From Sulfurimonas sp. (GTDB lineage Bacteria; Campylobacterota; Campylobacteria; Campylobacterales; Sulfurimonadaceae), in the NCBI GenBank assembly GCA_022712845.1, contig JAFLJV010000089.1:1-5971 (forward strand): 5,971 bases of DNA. Reading direction: 5' to 3'. The first letter of the stretch is position 1; each line of letters opens with the position of its first letter. A program made the translations under genes and the position numbers. The notes under the pieces were generated by a model. It searched no databases, had not been told where the DNA came from, and saw only the letters and a program-made list of their open reading frames with translations. Shown piece after piece: positions 4,824-5,971 of this stretch.

Positions 4824-5971
4824 CTAGAAGATGTTAATGAAAAATGTGCTGTTGTTGGAATTCATGGTAATAGCGAGGCTTCTAAGCTAGCTTATTTCTC
4901 ACTTCATGCACTTCAGCATCGTGGACAAGAAGCAGCTGGAATAAGTTCTTCTGATGGGAAAAAACTTCAAACCATAAAAAAACGTGGTTTAGTTATGCGT
5001 GTTTTTGATGAAAAAAAGCTTGAAACATTAAAAGGTTTTAGTGCAATTGGACATACTCGTTATTCTACTGCTGGTGATGATTCAATTCTTGATGCTCAAC
5101 CTGTTTTTGCTAGATATGATTTAGGAGAGATGGCAATTGTTCATAATGGAAATCTTACAAATGCTGAAGAAGTTAGAGCTAAACTAATAGCACAAGGTGC
5201 AATTTTTCAAACTTTTATGGATACTGAAAATCTTATCCACTTAATCGCTAAAAGTGAAAAAGAAAAACTTCTTGATAGAATTATTGATGCTGTCCAAAAA
5301 ATAGAGGGTGCTTATTCATTAGTTTTTTTAAGTAGAACCAAAATGTTTGCAATGCGTGATCGTTTTGGTTTTCGTCCATTAAGTCTTGGAAAATTATCTA
5401 ATGGTGGCTATATAGTTGCAAGTGAGACTTGTGCTTTTGATTTAGTTGGTGCAGAATTTATTAGAGATGTTGAGCCTGGTGAGCTTTTAATATTCCAAGA
5501 GGGTAAAGAACCCCAAAGTATTAAAGTGTTTGAGGCAACTCCTAAACATTGTATTTTTGAATATGTATATTTTGCAAGACCAGATTCTAAAGTTTTTGGA
5601 CAATCAGTTTATCAAACTCGAAAAAATATGGGAAAAGAATTAGCTCATGTAAAACCTGTTGAAGCTGATGTTGTTATACCTGTCCCTGATGGTGGTGTTC
5701 CATCTGCCATTGGCTATTCTCAAGAGAGTGGTATTCCTTATGAGATGGGTATTATGAGAAATCATTATATCGGTCGTACTTTTATTGAACCTACTCAAGA
5801 GATGAGAGATCTCAAAGTAAAAATGAAATTATCTCCTATGATAGATATTATTAAAGGTAAAAGAGTTATTGTTATAGATGATTCTATTGTACGTGGAACA
5901 ACTTCAAAAAGAATTGTAAAGATGCTAAAAGAAGCTGGAGCGAAAGAGGTGCATATGAGAGTCTCTTCTCC
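4821..5971 (+). CDS. purF: Amidophosphoribosyltransferase PurF (3' end beyond window)
   Basis: The first 383 residues of glutamine PRPP amidotransferase (EC 2.4.2.14), which makes phosphoribosylamine from PRPP and glutamine in the committed step of purine synthesis. C9 in EKCAVVGI is the expected N-terminal nucleophile after an eight-residue propeptide that would be removed. The class II glutaminase motifs QHRGQEAAGI (32-41), GHTRYST (77-83) and HNGN (108-111) follow. The phosphoribosyltransferase half shows HCIFEYVYFARPDS (243-256), PVPDGG (287-292) and the PRPP loop VIVIDDSIVRGTTS (349-362). C244 is at a position that can bind the Fe-S cluster in Bacillus-type PurF, but the C-terminal cysteines lie outside the window. 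About 60-90 residues should be missing. Expression probably depends on the promoter at 4521 and passes through the inverted-repeat element. Confidence 0.96.
   Translation, partial: MLEDVNEKCAVVGIHGNSEASKLAYFSLHALQHRGQEAAGISSSDGKKLQTIKKRGLVMRVFDEKKLETLKGFSAIGHTRYSTAGDDSILDAQPVFARYDLGEMAIVHNGNLTNAEEVRAKLIAQGAIFQTFMDTENLIHLIAKSEKEKLLDRIIDAVQKIEGAYSLVFLSRTKMFAMRDRFGFRPLSLGKLSNGGYIVASETCAFDLVGAEFIRDVEPGELLIFQEGKEPQSIKVFEATPKHCIFEYVYFARPDSKVFGQSVYQTRKNMGKELAHVKPVEADVVIPVPDGGVPSAIGYSQESGIPYEMGIMRNHYIGRTFIEPTQEMRDLKVKMKLSPMIDIIKGKRVIVIDDSIVRGTTSKRIVKMLKEAGAKEVHMRVSS

Overview
The window is AT-rich chromosomal DNA from a Campylobacterota (Epsilonproteobacteria) bacterium, most like Sulfurimonas and relatives. 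Three things suggest this: a CheZ of the divergent epsilon type, the compact trxA / small membrane protein / trxB cluster followed by dapB and purF, and promoters with a clear TATAAT-like -10, T-rich upstream DNA and no recognisable -35. The genus is an inference from gene content and composition.

Layout. Positions 1-786 (minus strand) hold cheZ and the first 30 codons of a peptidase U32 family gene, joined by a one-base TAATG overlap. A short divergent promoter region (787-867) separates them from a PHP-family histidinol-phosphatase gene (868-1650, plus strand). Next comes a thioredoxin cluster on the plus strand: trxA (1712-2032), a membrane-anchored protein with a thioredoxin-like fold but no cysteines (2050-2535), a 133-base gap with several potential RNA hairpins, and trxB (2669-3610). 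TrxB uses NADPH to re-reduce TrxA, so these two form a functional pair. After a spacer with a 13-bp hairpin come dapB (3726-4493, lysine/diaminopimelate synthesis) and, after a 327-base gap, purF (4821 to the window end, first step of purine synthesis).

The most remarkable part is the dapB-purF gap. Positions 4533-4800 form a 268-base element bounded by a perfect 33-bp inverted repeat. Two further stem-forming arms (97 and 96 bases) lie inside and abut the outer stem with no gap, so the single strand can fold into a three-way junction. The element begins about where transcription should start from a TATAAT at 4521-4526. Removing it on paper gives purF a promoter-to-start distance of 28 bases, the same as at the histidinol-phosphatase gene. 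It therefore looks like either a MITE-like insertion between the purF promoter and gene, or a large structured purF leader RNA. A second, smaller candidate structured leader precedes trxB.

The rest is ordinary housekeeping sequence: all complete genes have intact key motifs, and I see no frameshifts, tRNA, rRNA, CRISPR array or transposase gene.
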